Below the pieces are notes generated by a model. It saw nothing but the letters and a program-made list of their open reading frames with translations, was not told the DNA's origin and ran no database searches. Positions 16,256-24,884 of a DNA stretch of 64,000 bases are shown piece after piece. Source of the DNA: NZQO01 sp964639255 (GTDB lineage: Bacteria; Bacteroidota; Bacteroidia; Flavobacteriales; Flavobacteriaceae); the NCBI GenBank assembly GCA_964639255.1, contig CAZXDP010000006.1, positions 18,510 to 82,509 on the forward strand. Reading direction: 5' to 3'. Every line of letters starts with the position of its first letter. Position 1 is the stretch's first letter. The position numbers and the translations under genes are program-made.

Positions 16256-17854
16256 TTAACGGTCCACCATCATATCGTTCTTCTTCTTTTGGCTGAAGAA
16301 AGCGTCGAAGCTCTCTGGGTTTGTCACCTTGCCACGTTCTGAGATGAGCGTAATGGTTATGTTCCTATCCTGTGCCTTAATTCTGAAGTCATCGAACACC
16401 TCAATTATGTCATGATCTAGAAACCGCGTTTTGGTAGTATCGATTTCGAGGTAGCTATTTTCCTCTATTGAGTCGAGTTCTTTGATAATAGCACCCTTGT
16501 TGATAAAAGTCACTTCTTCTGCCAAGGTCATTTTTACAACATCTAGATTGTTCTGTTCCTCCTTGCGTATGTGGAGGAAATGACTGTTTTGGTAGCTTTT
16601 CACCAAAACCACAAAAATACCGACGGCCAGTCCCAGACTAATTCCAATCAACAAATCGCCGAACACAATCCCCAAAATCGTAGTAAGGAACGGAACATAT
16701 TGCTTCCAACCCTTTACGAACATATCCTTAAATACCGAAGGCTTGGCAAGCTTATATCCTACCAAAAATAGAATGGCTGCCAATACCGATAGCGGAATCA
16801 GGTTCAGCACCGTGGGAATTAAGATGATGGAAATAAGCAACAAAAACCCGTGCATAATGGCAGACGCCTTGGTTTGACCCCCCGATTGGATATTCGCAGA
16901 ACTGCGAACGATTACCTGTGTAATAGGCAAACCACCTATAAGCCCAGATAGCACGTTGCCTGTACCCTGAGCAAACAACTCCCTATTGGTTGGCGTGGTG
17001 CGCTTATGTGGATCAAGCTTATCGGTCGCTTCAACACAAAGCAAAGTTTCCAAACTTGCCACAAGTGCAATGGTAAAGGCCGTTATCCAAATTTGGGGAT
17101 TTGAAATAGCGTTGAAATTTGGGAAGGTAAATTGCCCAAGAAACGAATCAATACCATCGGGTACCGGTACCGAGACCAAATGATCTTGAGATATGGCCAA
17201 GGTCGACGAATCTTTCGTAAGCAAATAAAACAGAATACCAACGGCTACAGCCACCAAGGGGCCTTGTATCAGCTTAAAAATTTTATATCTTTTACTGAGC
17301 ACGACTTCCCATAGAATAAGGATGGCCATACCGATAATCGCGATGGTAGTCGCCCCCGGACTAATATTGCCAACGATGTTACCAATTTCTGAAAAGGTGG
17401 TTTCACCATCTACCTGAAAAAATGCCCAGTCCCCCTCAGGATCGGCATCGTATCCAAAAAAATGTGGTATTTGCTTCAATACGATAATGATACCAATTCC
17501 CGAAAGCATCCCCTTAATCACGGAGTTGGGAAAATAATAGCCAATAATTCCGGCCCGTAATACGCCAAATAGAATTTGAATAGCACCACCAAGCACAACG
17601 GCCAATAGAAAGTTCTCAAAACTTCCCAAGGTGGCCAAGGCTGCCAGTACGATGGCGGCTAAGCCAGCCGCAGGGCCGCTCACTCCCAAGCTGGAGCCAC
17701 TAATGGCGCCTACTACGATGCCTCCTATAATTCCCGCTATGAGTCCAGAGAACAGAGGCGCGCCACTGGCTAAGGCAATCCCCAAGCATAAGGGGATGGC
17801 CACAAAGAATACCACAATGGAAGCGGGAAAATCGCTTTTAAAATGTTTTAACAT
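16256..17854 (-). CDS. SulP-family anion transporter with STAS domain
   Basis: 532 residues: ten or more transmembrane segments in the first 420 residues, with the SulP signature region SGPAAGLAAIVLAAL near residue 60 and VEATDKLDPHKRTTPTNRELFAQG in mid-protein, then a C-terminal STAS domain (about 440-525) containing FINKGAIIKELDSI and DTTKTRFLDHD. SulP proteins move sulfate, bicarbonate or other anions across the inner membrane. The carbonic anhydrase gene 68 nt upstream on the same strand points to bicarbonate, as in marine SulP-CA pairs; this is inference. Confidence 0.9.
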   Translation of the reverse strand: MLKHFKSDFPASIVVFFVAIPLCLGIALASGAPLFSGLIAGIIGGIVVGAISGSSLGVSGPAAGLAAIVLAALATLGSFENFLLAVVLGGAIQILFGVLRAGIIGYYFPNSVIKGMLSGIGIIIVLKQIPHFFGYDADPEGDWAFFQVDGETTFSEIGNIVGNISPGATTIAIIGMAILILWEVVLSKRYKIFKLIQGPLVAVAVGILFYLLTKDSSTLAISQDHLVSVPVPDGIDSFLGQFTFPNFNAISNPQIWITAFTIALVASLETLLCVEATDKLDPHKRTTPTNRELFAQGTGNVLSGLIGGLPITQVIVRSSANIQSGGQTKASAIMHGFLLLISIILIPTVLNLIPLSVLAAILFLVGYKLAKPSVFKDMFVKGWKQYVPFLTTILGIVFGDLLIGISLGLAVGIFVVLVKSYQNSHFLHIRKEEQNNLDVVKMTLAEEVTFINKGAIIKELDSIEENSYLEIDTTKTRFLDHDIIEVFDDFRIKAQDRNITITLISERGKVTNPESFDAFFSQKKKNDMMVDR

Positions 17855-17922
17855 GTGTAGAGTATTAGATTATTGAAATGTAATAGCCCTAGGGCCATGA
17901 ATATTAAATCGATCGAAAATAC

Positions 17923-18552
17923 CTATGAGAAAAACGTTACGTCTCCGTTTTCCACGTGGTACATCGCGCCAATAATTCTAATCTCATCGTTATCCTCCAT
18001 TTCTTTCAAAATAGAACTTTCCGAACGAATATTCTGTATGGTCTTGTGCACGTTCTCCTCTGCCACCTTATTGACAAATTTCAAGTTGGCCGACGTGCGC
18101 TGGGATACGTCTTCAGGCTCCTTTACTGCCTTGACCGCAGGTTTTATCTTTGATATAAGCGTTGAAATGTGACCTAATTTAACATCATCGCAAGCACCCT
18201 TAACGGCACCACAAGACGTATGGCCCATAACCACAACCAATTTTGAACCGGCTACCTTGCAGCCAAATTCAATACTGCCCAAAATATCGTCGTTTATAAA
18301 GTTTCCTGCCACGCGAGCGCTGAAGATATCGCCAATGCCTTGATCGAAGACTGTCTCGGCCGGCACGCGGGAGTCTATACAGCTCAATACCACAGCGAAT
18401 GGCCATTGGCCTTGACTGGTAGCATCGACTTGCTCCAGTAAATTGCGATCTACCTTATTGTTGTTCTTGAATCGTTCATTCCCTTCCTTAAGTGCTTCTA
18501 GCGCTTTTGTAGGGGTCATTGAAGCTTGTGTCTCTTTAGTATGTGCTTTCAT
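17923..18552 (-). CDS. Beta-class carbonic anhydrase
   Basis: 209 residues. Interconverts CO2 and bicarbonate. Zinc ligands are visible as SCIDSR (Cys58, Asp60, Arg62) and GHTSCG (His111, Cys114). The sequence has the type II/plant-like features EFGCKVAG and HTSCGAVKGA. It is cytoplasmic: no signal peptide. The SulP gene lies 68 nt downstream and probably shares its transcript, so the pair would import and interconvert inorganic carbon or control pH. Confidence 0.93.
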   Translation of the reverse strand: MKAHTKETQASMTPTKALEALKEGNERFKNNNKVDRNLLEQVDATSQGQWPFAVVLSCIDSRVPAETVFDQGIGDIFSARVAGNFINDDILGSIEFGCKVAGSKLVVVMGHTSCGAVKGACDDVKLGHISTLISKIKPAVKAVKEPEDVSQRTSANLKFVNKVAEENVHKTIQNIRSESSILKEMEDNDEIRIIGAMYHVENGDVTFFS

Positions 18553-18660
18553 AAGTGTTGAGTTATGTTATTAGGGCCAATACCGCCAATGCGGGCGTGG
18601 CCACAGTGTTAAGTTATTGTGTGTTAGAGTTAGATGAGTTTTATTTCCAATAAAGTTCCG

Positions 18661-18960
18661 TTAGGCGAATAAGCCTTCGGGAGGGGGCGAAAGGGTGTCG
18701 AAATAGATTGCCTTCCAATTGAAAAGATGGCGCGACTCCACTCGATTGCGCAGTGCAGTCTCCAAGTGGGTTTCAGGCAGGAGGTTACGTACGCAAGGCG
18801 TTCGGTCGCTTGGCTCTACTTTAAAGGTATCGGTATTCTCTTCTTCCGTCATCGAGAAATACGAGGTAATGTTTACCTCTAAATTGGACAGTACCATTAC
18901 CGCAGGAAGCAATAAAAATCCTGAAAACAGTACTAGGAAGAAAATACTTTTTAGTTGCAA
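18661..18960 (-). CDS. Small exported hypothetical protein, probable TTG start
   Basis: 99 residues: a hydrophobic N-terminal segment (about 5-26), then a polar tail with TEEENTDTFKVEPSD, a single Cys in TPCVRNLLP, and PPPEGLFA at the end. No domain recognised. No in-frame ATG lies upstream; the only start near the promoter box at 18984-18991 is TTG at 18960. It lies between the Bat operon and the carbonic anhydrase gene on the same strand but has its own promoter box, so it may be monocistronic. Confidence 0.5.
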   Translation of the reverse strand: MQLKSIFFLVLFSGFLLLPAVMVLSNLEVNITSYFSMTEEENTDTFKVEPSDRTPCVRNLLPETHLETALRNRVESRHLFNWKAIYFDTLSPPPEGLFA

Positions 18961-18983
18961 AGCCTTGATTTTAGCGGGAAATT

Positions 18984-18991
18984 CAAAAATA
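18984..18991 (-). promoter_or_regulatory. -7 promoter box of the 99-residue gene
   Basis: On the minus strand TATTTTTG matches TAnnTTTG, 23 bp upstream of the TTG at 18960. It separates this gene from the end of the Bat operon. Confidence 0.45.
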
Positions 18992-19030
18992 CCATTTACC
19001 CGTTAAAATCTTGTTAACAAACTATTAAAA

Positions 19031-19783
19031 CTATAGCTTTTTCAGATCAGACGAAGGCATCCAGCCATCTTTACCATCGGACAATTCTATGCGAACCCAG
19101 TTGCCTTCTTCGGCCAATATTTGCACTTTGGTCCCTTCGTGCAGCAGGAAGGAGGAGCTACTGCCCATATTTGGCTCGCTTTTCACCTCGACCTCTTCAG
19201 AAAAAATAATGGCAGGTCGGTCGTTTTGAGCATCGCCATAGGTGCTAAAGGCAAGGACTAGGGCCACAATTAAGATTACAATGGCGAGCATAGCGCTCAC
19301 GAACAATATTCTTTTCCTTTTCTCGCCCGTGGCAAAATAATAGAGGAGAAAAAGAACCGTAAAGAGGATTGAGCCACCGACCGATACCATAGCCCAGCCC
19401 TCGTACGATAAAATACCCGCGATGGCTTGATACCATTTTGAAAATACCGTTTTGGGCAGTGGTTCTATGGCATCTATCCTTGCATTTTCGGCAAATGCAA
19501 GATTGTTTTTTACTTCACTATCATTGGGGTCTAACTGAAGCGCTTTTTCGTAATAATAGATGCTTGGCCCAATGTTGTTAAGTTTATAGTGGGCATTCCC
19601 CAAATTGAAATAAAGCTCTGAAGAGTGCAACCCCTCTTGATGAATCTGCATCCAGCTATCGATGGCTTGCTGGTAGTCCTGGTTAGCATACTGCTGTTTG
19701 CCACGCTCAAAAAGTGCATCGTACTGTGCAAAGGAAAAGGCGGAAATAAAGAATACCAAACTACATACTATCTGTTTCATCAT
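19031..19783 (-). CDS. batE: BatE: TPR and SH3-domain protein
   Basis: 250 residues: signal peptide (about 1-20), two or three TPR motifs (SSELYFNLGNAHYKL and SIYYYEKALQLDP, about 50-105), two transmembrane helices (about 110-180), then a bacterial SH3 domain at the C-terminus (VEVKSEPNMGSSSSFLLHEG to WVRIELSDGKDGWMPSSD). This TPR-TM-SH3 order defines BatE of the Bacteroides aerotolerance operon. It is the last gene of the operon, 10 nt after batD. Confidence 0.9.
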   Translation of the reverse strand: MMKQIVCSLVFFISAFSFAQYDALFERGKQQYANQDYQQAIDSWMQIHQEGLHSSELYFNLGNAHYKLNNIGPSIYYYEKALQLDPNDSEVKNNLAFAENARIDAIEPLPKTVFSKWYQAIAGILSYEGWAMVSVGGSILFTVLFLLYYFATGEKRKRILFVSAMLAIVILIVALVLAFSTYGDAQNDRPAIIFSEEVEVKSEPNMGSSSSFLLHEGTKVQILAEEGNWVRIELSDGKDGWMPSSDLKKL

Positions 19784-19793
19784 CGTTTGTGTT

Positions 19794-21575
19794 TTACTGA
19801 AGTATCTGTTTGTCTATTTCTGAGATAACGCTCACGGCCCGTTCGTAATCCTGTTGTATGCCAACGGTAGAAGCCGGGGTATACCGGGCCAACTCACACG
19901 ATTGCAATAAGCCAAGAAACTGTTGTACTATTTCTTGGTCTACACCGCGCTCAATAAGCAGGGCAGAGATGCGCTCTTTTGAAAAATCGGAAGTTTCTAT
20001 AGATAACTTCGCCTTCAGGTAATTATGGAGGGCCCGCTCTAGCGCATTATAAAAGGCAGTCTTATCTTTCATATTGCGCTTTGCTTCGCCAAGGTATTTC
20101 TTTGCCAGGCGATTTCTCTTTCTCAGCAAATTACCCTTAACATCGGCTCTTCTGCGATCCCGACTTCTGCCCAAGGCAATAATCAGTGGAACGAGCACCA
20201 AGGGTGCGCCCAGCAGTATCCAATATAGCACCGATTTGAAGAACGGGGCCTCTTCAATGGGCTCCAAACGTGTGTTTAGCTGTATATATTTAAATTGGTC
20301 CTTGCTCAAGGTAACCGGCTTTTTACCCGTACCTGTGGTGGATGGGGTAGTTCCCGCAACGGCACTGGCTGGCCCGCTCTCTACTTCAATAACAATTTCT
20401 TCGGAAGTAATAGTTTTGTAAGTCTTGGTCGCTGGATCGAAATACGAAAACGAAACAGGTTTTACGGGGTACATTCCCTTAAATTGCGGTACCACCGTAT
20501 AAGTTTCGGTAATTGAACCGCTCATTCCCTCTGCAGTGGTTCGCACGTTCTCGGTTCGTTCGGGTTCATAGACCTCCAACGAACTGGGCAGCTTGAGCGT
20601 TGGCGGATCGAACAACTTCAGGTTCCCTTGTCCAGAAACGCGTACACTAAGTTCTAACGACTCATTGGCATCGAGAATGTTCTTGTTGGCAGAAACGTAG
20701 AATTTAAAATCGCCCACTGCCCCAGTAAAGGTATCTGGCCTCCCCTCGGTAGGCAACGGTTTAACATCTATGGTTCGCTTACCGGCAGAGATGGTCTTGT
20801 TAACGCGAGTCATCAACCTACGCCCAAACAAATCGCGTTTGTTGCTGGGAACATCTATGGGAACATCGAGGGTTAGGGGTTCTATTTCGAGCTCCCCCGT
20901 TTTTTGGGGATATAGCACCGTAGTTCTCAAAATTACATAACGGTAATCTTGGCCTTGGTATTTGCCATCGTATACCTTTAAATTGCCTTGATTATTGATG
21001 GTTTGGCTCCAGAAATCGGCGTATTTTGGGGTATCCAATTCGCGCCAATTGCCTGAAATGCTCACATCTCTAGATACGTACATTTTATAGGTAACCGTAA
21101 TGGCCTCGTTGAGGTATGGGTTCAGCTTCGAGATTTCGGCTACCAAATGCACATTCTCGCTCGCTAGGTATTCGGCGTTGTTCTCATCCTTGGGGACTTC
21201 CACAGCACTGGTAACCTCTACAGTTATGGGTACTGTTTTATAGACTTCGCCATCAATTTCAATAGTGGCCTGCCCAATGGTGAAGGTTCCTTTACCTTGG
21301 GGCGCTAAAAAGTAAGAGTATGTTTTAGAATAGCTGCGCCTCCCATTGATGTACGAGTTGCTAATAGCTTGGTTGGGGCCTCCAACGACGCGAAAACCGT
21401 TAAAGTTCGGCGGATTGAAATTATCGCCGTCTTGGTTCATTTCAAAATCAATTCGAAGACGTTCGTTTATGCCGAGTCTTTCCTTACTTACCTTAGCTTC
21501 GAAGCGAACTTGTGCCTGTAAACCAGTAAGGCCGAAAAGCAATACGATAAGTAAAATGATCTTCTGAAATTTCAT
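19794..21575 (-). CDS. batD: BatD aerotolerance protein
   Basis: 593 residues: signal peptide (MKFQKIILLIVLLFGLTGLQ), a large periplasmic beta-rich region typical of BatD (for example GFRVVGGPNQAISNSYINGR), one transmembrane helix near 440-465 and a cytoplasmic helical tail with NALERALHNYLKAKLSIETSDFSK-type sequence. BatD proteins belong to the MoxR-VWA system that supports oxidative or envelope stress tolerance. The chosen ATG (21575) begins a clean signal peptide; an in-frame start 18 codons earlier lies inside batC. Confidence 0.92.
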   Translation of the reverse strand: MKFQKIILLIVLLFGLTGLQAQVRFEAKVSKERLGINERLRIDFEMNQDGDNFNPPNFNGFRVVGGPNQAISNSYINGRRSYSKTYSYFLAPQGKGTFTIGQATIEIDGEVYKTVPITVEVTSAVEVPKDENNAEYLASENVHLVAEISKLNPYLNEAITVTYKMYVSRDVSISGNWRELDTPKYADFWSQTINNQGNLKVYDGKYQGQDYRYVILRTTVLYPQKTGELEIEPLTLDVPIDVPSNKRDLFGRRLMTRVNKTISAGKRTIDVKPLPTEGRPDTFTGAVGDFKFYVSANKNILDANESLELSVRVSGQGNLKLFDPPTLKLPSSLEVYEPERTENVRTTAEGMSGSITETYTVVPQFKGMYPVKPVSFSYFDPATKTYKTITSEEIVIEVESGPASAVAGTTPSTTGTGKKPVTLSKDQFKYIQLNTRLEPIEEAPFFKSVLYWILLGAPLVLVPLIIALGRSRDRRRADVKGNLLRKRNRLAKKYLGEAKRNMKDKTAFYNALERALHNYLKAKLSIETSDFSKERISALLIERGVDQEIVQQFLGLLQSCELARYTPASTVGIQQDYERAVSVISEIDKQILQ

Positions 21576-21579
21576 AGCA

Positions 21580-22449
21580 TTACCAATCTTTTTCAGATAT
21601 AACCTTGGCGCCTTTTTGTTTCTGGGCATTTATCTTATCCTGAACTTTCTTTTCCTCATTGTTCATAGCCTCCAACAAGCTCTTTACCTGCTGCGGTGAG
21701 AGCTGACCGGGCTGTGGTTGTTGGGGCTGTTTTTGGTCGCCCTCCTGATCTTTGGGATTGTCTGGCTTTCCTTCATCTTTCTGGTCGCCTTCCTTGTTCT
21801 CATCTTTCTGGTCGCCCTGATCTTTATTTTCCTCATCATCACCTTGATCGCCCTCTTGCTGTTCGCCCTTGTCGTCTTGATTTTCCTGATTCTGCTCGTC
21901 TTTCTTATCTTCGTTCTGGTCCTCATTCTCGTCATCGCCGCCACCGTCGCTCTTGGGCGGATTCTTCTCAAGCAAGTCTTTGGCCAAGGCTAAGTTGTAC
22001 CGCGTCTCATCATCGGTAGGATTGTTGCGCAGTGCATTTTTATAAGCTTCCACAGCAGCTTGGTAGTTTTTCTCGTTCATATAGGTATTCCCTAGGTTAT
22101 GGAATGCCTTATGTTTTTCAGACTTTGACTGCGCCACGGCAACGGCTTGCTTAAAGCGCTCCATCGCTTCGGCGTTCTTGGCCTTACCGTAATAAGCAGT
22201 ACCTAAATTGTATTTGCCCGTCTCATTTTCTGGCCGTATTGCAATAGCCTTGCGGTATGCCGCCTCAGCAATGGCAAATTCATCATCCTGTAGCGAGGCT
22301 TCGGCATCGTGAAGCAGTTGTTGCGTTAGTTGCAAGTCTTTCCGTTCTTCTTTACTTTGCTGTGCCACGGCCGAGTGAAAACCGAATAGGCCGACGATTA
22401 GGCAAGCAACTACCAAATTGAGATATTTTTTCGTCTCCATACTAGTCAT
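21580..22449 (-). CDS. batC: BatC: TPR protein with acidic low-complexity tail
   Basis: 289 residues: signal peptide, three to four TPR motifs (about 40-165, such as AEAAYRKAIAIRPENETGKY and AVEAYKNALRNNPTDDETRY), a very biased region of D/E/Q/K/N (about 170-250), then a C-terminal SPQQVKSLLEAMNNEEKKVQ segment. This architecture is typical of BatC. The ATG at 22449 overlaps the batB stop; an alternative ATG is at 22440. The repeat-rich DNA makes open antisense frames that are not genes. Confidence 0.9.
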   Translation of the reverse strand: MTSMETKKYLNLVVACLIVGLFGFHSAVAQQSKEERKDLQLTQQLLHDAEASLQDDEFAIAEAAYRKAIAIRPENETGKYNLGTAYYGKAKNAEAMERFKQAVAVAQSKSEKHKAFHNLGNTYMNEKNYQAAVEAYKNALRNNPTDDETRYNLALAKDLLEKNPPKSDGGGDDENEDQNEDKKDEQNQENQDDKGEQQEGDQGDDEENKDQGDQKDENKEGDQKDEGKPDNPKDQEGDQKQPQQPQPGQLSPQQVKSLLEAMNNEEKKVQDKINAQKQKGAKVISEKDW

Positions 22450-23485
22450 CCTTCCTTTCGTTGAACAAATTTAATTTTTTTACCCAAGCTGTTTTACGTT
22501 CCAATAGGAACACATCCAATACAAGCAAAAACAATGCCCCTCCCAAAAACCATTGGAATTGATCTTTAAAATTGGTGAACTGTTTGGTTTCGAATTCGGT
22601 TTTTTCCATACCGCTCAAAATTGCGCTCACCGTATCGACAACCTCTTGGGTGTTGCGTCCGTCGATATATTCACCATTGGCTTCTTGGGCGATTTGCGTC
22701 AATGTTTCACGGCCCAGCCGGGTAATTACCTGCTCGTCGTTCTGGTCGCGCTTATAGTATTGCAACACTCCATCGCGTTTTATGGGAATGGGGCCACCCT
22801 GCTCGGTGCCCACCCCTATGGTGAAGATTCGAATGCCTTTATCGGCAGCTTCCTCGGCGATGGGTGTCACATTGCCCTCGTGGTCTTCCCCATCTGAAAC
22901 GATAAAGAGCACCCTATTGGTTTGCCCCGCATCGTCGTAGTAGGTCTCTGCCAGTTGAATTGCCTCGGTAATAGCCGTGCCCTGAGAGGAGACCATGTCG
23001 GTTGTCATTCCATCGAGAAACAATTTGGCAGAGGCGAAATCGGTCGTAATAGGTACCTGGGGAAAGGCGCTGCCGGCATATCCTATAATACCGATGCGGT
23101 CGCCAGCCAAGCTGTTGATGATCTGGGTAATGAGCTGTTTCGATTTTTCAAGCCGGTTGGGGGCGATGTCTTCAGCCAACATACTTTTTGAGACATCGAG
23201 CGCGAATACAACGTCTACCCCCTCGCGTTTTACGTCTTCTATTTTTGTGCCAATTTTAGGGTTTACCAAACCCAGGCTGAAGCAAGCCACCGCCAAGCAT
23301 AGTACGATACTTTTAAGCAACGGCTTGAAGACCGAAGTGTTGGGCGCTAGTTTAATGAGCAGCGATTTATCGGCAAAACGCCGTTGCGTGCGCTTTTTCC
23401 AAAACAGCACTATGAGGTATAGCACTAGTATGGCCGGTATCGCCAACAATACGTAAAAATATATGGGTTGTTCCAGCTGGTACAT
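22442..23485 (-). CDS. batB: BatB: membrane-anchored von Willebrand A protein
   Basis: 347 residues: two N-terminal transmembrane helices (about 9-28 and 58-75), a VWA domain with an intact MIDAS motif DVSKS (97-101), a later SDGED, and a C-terminal helix (about 315-335). It binds a divalent metal and protein partners facing the periplasm. It is the second VWA protein of the Bat operon; its stop overlaps the batC start and the small 130-residue gene precedes it directly. Confidence 0.93.
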   Translation of the reverse strand: MYQLEQPIYFYVLLAIPAILVLYLIVLFWKKRTQRRFADKSLLIKLAPNTSVFKPLLKSIVLCLAVACFSLGLVNPKIGTKIEDVKREGVDVVFALDVSKSMLAEDIAPNRLEKSKQLITQIINSLAGDRIGIIGYAGSAFPQVPITTDFASAKLFLDGMTTDMVSSQGTAITEAIQLAETYYDDAGQTNRVLFIVSDGEDHEGNVTPIAEEAADKGIRIFTIGVGTEQGGPIPIKRDGVLQYYKRDQNDEQVITRLGRETLTQIAQEANGEYIDGRNTQEVVDTVSAILSGMEKTEFETKQFTNFKDQFQWFLGGALFLLVLDVFLLERKTAWVKKLNLFNERKDD

Positions 23486-23878
23486 CTATACTCTGCTTGT
23501 TTGTTGTTCCAATTTGGTAATGAAATTTTCAAACTGCTCCTTTGAATGAACTGCCATTACCGAAATATTGAATTTTATCTTGTTATTTGCTGAAGTTATC
23601 GTAACCTCATCGGCAAACCGTTTTATCGATTGTATTTCTGAAACGAGCATCTGTTTGAACAGGATATCATTTCGTTTTATCCACTCTTCTGAAAGTTCAG
23701 CGTAGCCAACATATTTTTGATATAAATACGTGATAACATATACTAACCCTATAGCGCCGTGTAAAAATCCAACGATATAGTTGCCTTCTACCAGCATAGT
23801 AGCCGCTGCCAAACCCAAAAAGCTCACGCCCAAAAGTGTGAGGCCTATTAGTATTTTATTTGAATACTGTAGCATCAT
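23486..23878 (-). CDS. Small membrane protein inserted between batA and batB
   Basis: 130 residues from the ATG at 23878 (an in-frame TTG lies 3 codons upstream, over the batA stop). Two hydrophobic segments (about 10-30 and 32-55) precede a polar domain with EWIKRNDILFKQMLVSEIQ and KEQFENFITKLEQQ; the profile resembles a small PH-like membrane protein. No family recognised. Stop-to-start spacing on both sides is 0-2 nt, so it is an integral part of the operon. Confidence 0.7.
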   Translation of the reverse strand: MMLQYSNKILIGLTLLGVSFLGLAAATMLVEGNYIVGFLHGAIGLVYVITYLYQKYVGYAELSEEWIKRNDILFKQMLVSEIQSIKRFADEVTITSANNKIKFNISVMAVHSKEQFENFITKLEQQTSRV

Positions 23879-23879
23879 A

Positions 23880-24884
23880 CTATACAAAACTTCGGAACAG
23901 CGTATACCGCAATAACAACTCTACGCCCAGCAAGGCCAAGGCCAGCAGGGCCCAAGGGCGGTAAAGCTCTTCATAGTTGGTATATTTAAATTCTTCTATT
24001 TCGGTTTTCTCCAATTTATTTATTTCCTCGTAAATTTCCTCTAGCTTGGTGGTACTGGTAGCCCTAAAATATTGGCCGCCCGTAGTTTTGGCGATTTCCT
24101 TCAATAATTCTTCATCAATCTCCACCTGAATGCTACCGTATTGAAAACTCCCGTCGCGGCGAATGCCAATGGGCGACATAGCCATACCATTGGTACCAAG
24201 GCCAATAGTATACACTTTTATGTTGAATTCCACAGCCAGTTCGCTGGCTATTTTGGGATCTATGAAACCGCTGTTGTTGACGCCATCGGTTAGCAAAATG
24301 ATTACCTTGCTCTTTGCGCGGCTTTCCTTAAGCCGATTTACGGAAGTAGCCAATCCCATTCCTATCGCCGTACCGCCCTCAATAACGGTATTGTACTTAA
24401 TTTCCTCTAATGACGACAGCACTACAGATTTATCACTGGTGAGTGGGGTTTTGGTAAAACTTTCCCCAGCATATTCCACCAACCCGATACGATCGTTGGG
24501 CCGGTCATTGATAAATCGTGCCGCCACCGATTTTAAGGCCTCTAAGCGGTTAGGGCTTAAATCGCGCGCAAGCATACTGGCAGAGACATCGATGGCCATA
24601 ACAATATCGATACCCTGGGTTGTATTAATTCTAGTGGCTTCATCTACCGTTCGGGGCCGCGCCAATGCCACTATCAGGGCCGTAATGACCAGCAAACGCA
24701 AGACAAACAATAATGGACGCAGCTTCGCCAACCAGTTACTCGCATTTTTAAACCCCTTAGTGCTTGACAACTGCAGTGTGGCTGTAAGCTGGTTGCGTTT
24801 CCAAATATACCAAGCTATCAGCACCGGCAGCAATACTAGCAACCAGAAAAACTGCGGATGTACAAATTCAAAGTTATCCATCAT
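23880..24884 (-). CDS. batA: BatA: membrane-anchored von Willebrand A protein
   Basis: 334 residues with two N-terminal helices (about 10-27, 58-76), a VWA domain with MIDAS motif DVSAS (99-103) and LTDGVNN, and a C-terminal helix near 312-330. Together with BatB it forms the VWA pair that partners the MoxR ATPase. Its ATG overlaps the stop of the upstream gene (ATGATG context). Confidence 0.93.
   Translation of the reverse strand: MMDNFEFVHPQFFWLLVLLPVLIAWYIWKRNQLTATLQLSSTKGFKNASNWLAKLRPLLFVLRLLVITALIVALARPRTVDEATRINTTQGIDIVMAIDVSASMLARDLSPNRLEALKSVAARFINDRPNDRIGLVEYAGESFTKTPLTSDKSVVLSSLEEIKYNTVIEGGTAIGMGLATSVNRLKESRAKSKVIILLTDGVNNSGFIDPKIASELAVEFNIKVYTIGLGTNGMAMSPIGIRRDGSFQYGSIQVEIDEELLKEIAKTTGGQYFRATSTTKLEEIYEEINKLEKTEIEEFKYTNYEELYRPWALLALALLGVELLLRYTLFRSFV

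Noticed and set aside
21684..22019. Long open frames on both strands within batC
   Set aside because: They are shadows of the D/E/Q/K-rich low-complexity coding region; compositions are absurd (arginine/threonine or leucine/isoleucine only).
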